Shown here: one piece after another, positions 62,395-64,000 of the stretch | How the letters are laid out: each line of letters starts with the position of its first letter | How positions within the stretch are numbered: position 1 is the first letter of the stretch | Assembly (NCBI GenBank): GCA_040290295.1 | Contig: PSMW01000008.1 | Coordinates: 62,001-126,000, forward strand | Length of the DNA stretch: 64,000 nt | Direction of reading: 5' to 3' | DNA from: CAADGV01 sp040290295 | GTDB taxonomy: Bacteria > Bacteroidota > Ignavibacteria > UBA10030 > UBA6906 | Position numbers and translations under genes: made by a program | Notes under the pieces: generated by a model | What the model was told of the DNA's origin: nothing | The model's database searches: none | The model's input: the letters and a program-made list of their open reading frames with translations, nothing else

Positions 62395-63498
62395 TCATGC
62401 CTTCACCAAGGTTCGCACAATAGGATAGCCGCGCTGCATCCATTGCAGTGTTCCACCTTTGAGATTGAAGACGTTCGTGTAGCCATTCTGTTGAAGCAAG
62501 TGAGCAGCTTCCATCGAGCGATTGCCGCTGGCGCAGACGCACACGATGGGCATGGATTTTTCGCTCGGCAATTCTTCGAGGCGATCATGCAAGTGCCGGA
62601 CGGAGATATTGCGGACTCCTTCGATCGCTCCCGTTGCCATCAACTCGATAGGCTCTCGTACATCCAGCAGGAACACCTTGGGCGTCGTCGCGAGAAGCTG
62701 ATGCAGCTCGTCGGCGGAAATGGTTTTGAACTGATCCGTCGGCTGCGGCACACGTTGCACGCCGCATTGCAGCGTCATCTTCCCGCCCGCCTCTTCTGCG
62801 AGAGGAGGGAAGAACTCCTGAACGAACCGGACGTACTCTGCTTTTGTGCGAGGTTGGAGAAAAGGATTCGTGCGCTTCTCATCGCCCAGATAGGCGAACG
62901 TATGATCTTCGTAGTCGTGTCCCGGATAAATTTTCGTCTGATCGGGGAGCGGCAAAATCTTCTGCATGAGGCTGTCGTACTGCTCTTCCGGATTTCCGCC
63001 CGGCAAGTCGCTGCGTCCGGCTTGTCCGATGAGCAAAAGGTCGCCGGTGAAAAGATTGTCGCCGATGTGGAGCGTGATTTGATTGTCCGTATGCCCGGGC
63101 GTGAAGATCACGCGCACCGCCATCGTGCCCGACTCGATCACGTCACCGTCATGAACGTACATGTCGATGGGAATTTTCGCGTTTGCACGCAACGTATCGC
63201 CAATGCCGAACGCATCTCCCTGATCGACGATCTTCCACTTGTTCTTGGTGTTCTCGTGCATGACGGTTGCTGCGCCGAAAAGCTCTCGCATCTCGCCGGC
63301 ACCGGAGATGTGATCGGCATGAGTATGCGTGTCGAAAATATGAGTGAGCCGTACACGGCTCGAGCGAAGGAGCAGTGTGATCTTCTCGAGGTCTTCACGG
63401 TTTGGATCGATGAGGATGGCAGAGGCTGTCGCTTCGTCAAGAACTACATACGAAAGGGTGCCCGTGCCGTCGGCCGAGCGGATTTGGTGGATAGTCAT
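62395..63498 (-). CDS. Persulfide dioxygenase-like MBL protein fused to rhodanese
   Basis: Residues 1 to about 240 are a metallo-beta-lactamase fold of the ETHE1/BlaHrh kind: THIFDTHTHADHISGAGEMR (metal His/Asp), FTPGHTDNQITLHIGDNLFT followed by GDLLLIGQAGRSDLPGG, and KIYPGHDYEDHTFAYLGDEK. Residues about 265-360 are a rhodanese domain with Cys loop CVCASGNRSMEAAHLLQQNG. Persulfide dioxygenases oxidise glutathione-type persulfides to sulfite, and fusion to rhodanese links this to thiosulfate formation. AGAAGGAGAG precedes the ATG, and a promoter lies at 63551-63579. It is the first gene of a two-gene operon with the membrane rhodanese. Confidence 0.9.
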   Translation of the reverse strand: MTIHQIRSADGTGTLSYVVLDEATASAILIDPNREDLEKITLLLRSSRVRLTHIFDTHTHADHISGAGEMRELFGAATVMHENTKNKWKIVDQGDAFGIGDTLRANAKIPIDMYVHDGDVIESGTMAVRVIFTPGHTDNQITLHIGDNLFTGDLLLIGQAGRSDLPGGNPEEQYDSLMQKILPLPDQTKIYPGHDYEDHTFAYLGDEKRTNPFLQPRTKAEYVRFVQEFFPPLAEEAGGKMTLQCGVQRVPQPTDQFKTISADELHQLLATTPKVFLLDVREPIELMATGAIEGVRNISVRHLHDRLEELPSEKSMPIVCVCASGNRSMEAAHLLQQNGYTNVFNLKGGTLQWMQRGYPIVRTLVKA

Positions 63499-64000
63499 GG
63501 CGGTCTCTCCTTCTCACTGAACGATGAAAACAACGCGGCCGTTGCGTTTTAGGATAAGGAATCTGTGCCTTGCGGTCAACAGCGAGAACTCCTCGATGGG
63601 AGCCTGCCGGAACATCACCGAAATCCGCATGAGAAGCTCAAGCGAAGAGGCAATCCCACCAATGGTATGAAGTATCGACAACTTCCGTCTCGAGCCAACC
63701 TCACGCATTGGGGAGGAGTGCAAAGTCGACTGTCTGGGAAGCGTGCTTTTGCTCGTTGCGGCTTCACCCTTCCGTGAGATTCTCTATCGGAAGCGGAGAG
63801 AACAGCGTCCGCGCTTGACTTGACTCTTGCCGACCATTTCTTTATTTACCCAAGCCTCACGTTCACTTGCTTGCTCCATATGCTTCGAAAACACGAGCGA
63901 GTATGGAACTTGGCTTCATTCCGTCACGCACGAACGTTCCGCTCGTCCATCTTCAGAGTATTCTCCGCAGGTGAAGCGCGATGTCAAGAGACACAAATCT
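63499..64000. other. Terminal intergenic region with a promoter
   Basis: No gene is supported in the last 502 bases. The one clear element is the minus-strand promoter at 63551-63579. A 69-codon minus-strand frame (63514-63723) contains that promoter and starts at TTG, so it is probably not a gene. A plus-strand frame at 63565-63777 has no protein-like features. Confidence 0.55.
63551..63579 (-). promoter_or_regulatory. Promoter of the persulfide dioxygenase operon
   Basis: On the minus strand TTGACC, 17 bases and TATCCT lie upstream of the dioxygenase-rhodanese ATG, with a leader of about 46 bases. Confidence 0.6.

Noticed and set aside
63514..63723. A 69-codon minus-strand frame just upstream of the dioxygenase-rhodanese gene
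   Set aside because: It starts at TTG without a ribosome site and contains a good promoter (63551-63579) for the downstream gene, so it is more likely leader and promoter DNA.

Overview
The window looks like a chromosomal contig from a Gram-negative member of the Bacteroidota/Chlorobiota/Ignavibacteriota-Kapabacteria group. Four things point there: an LpxC-FabZ fusion next to lpxD and lpxA, a DUF4835 (PorD-type) gene, a glycoside hydrolase ending in an 'NYPNPFNP...' type IX secretion sorting domain, and PorV/PorQ-like barrels. Most genes have recognisable Shine-Dalgarno sites. Intergenic regions repeatedly carry a classical TTGNNN-N17-TATNNT promoter rather than the Bacteroides-type promoter, which favours an Ignavibacteria/Kapabacteria-like lineage. 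That placement is inference. I found no rRNA, confident tRNA, CRISPR array, insertion sequence or prophage. Four runs of N (3329-3338, 13170-13179, 44725-44743, 52825-52834) are assembly gaps that fall inside genes.

Region 1 (about 0.3-12.3 kb) holds envelope and housekeeping genes: DUF4835/PorD, a PorV/PorQ-like protein, a helix-hairpin-helix protein fused to a predicted outer-membrane barrel, an orphan C-terminal piece of an Lhr-type helicase, a four-helix membrane protein, a lipoprotein plus LysM pair, PhoH, MazG, an amidohydrolase, an MFS transporter and a small hypothetical protein.

Region 2 (12.6-23.1 kb) is a co-directional outer-membrane biogenesis operon: uppS, bamA, two skp/ompH copies, lpxD, lpxC-fabZ, lpxA, a lipoyl/octanoyl transferase, panB and surE.

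Region 3 (23.2-34.0 kb) contains an NSS-family sodium symporter with an overlapping 37-residue MetS-like subunit, pfkA, a carbamoyl-phosphate synthase large subunit split into two genes with a Spy-like periplasmic gene between them, and a NodU-type carbamoyltransferase followed by SxtJ-like, DUF5989 and (opposite strand) SGNH-hydrolase genes. Carbamoyl phosphate made by the split CarB is the substrate of the neighbouring carbamoyltransferase family.

Region 4 (34.3-60.6 kb) is a large exopolysaccharide locus bracketed by two GH9 (cellulase-family) genes. It encodes Wza-like export, Wzz-like chain-length control, a CpsD-like ATPase, a Wzy-like polymerase, a Wzx-like flippase, several glycosyltransferases, a UbiA-type phosphoribosyltransferase and an initiating phosphoglycosyltransferase. 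Embedded in it is the most unusual feature of the window: a WecB/TagA glycosyltransferase fused to two STAS domains, followed by a GAF-SpoIIE/RsbU-type phosphatase, a stand-alone STAS protein, and a fusion of a degenerate sugar nucleotidyltransferase, a left-handed beta-helix and a degenerate sugar transferase. This reads as a partner-switching signalling module wired directly to polysaccharide synthesis.

Region 5 (60.7-63.5 kb) has an NtrC-like response regulator that has lost GAFTGA, the Walker B glutamate and the DNA-binding domain, and a sulfur-handling pair (membrane rhodanese plus persulfide dioxygenase-rhodanese fusion).
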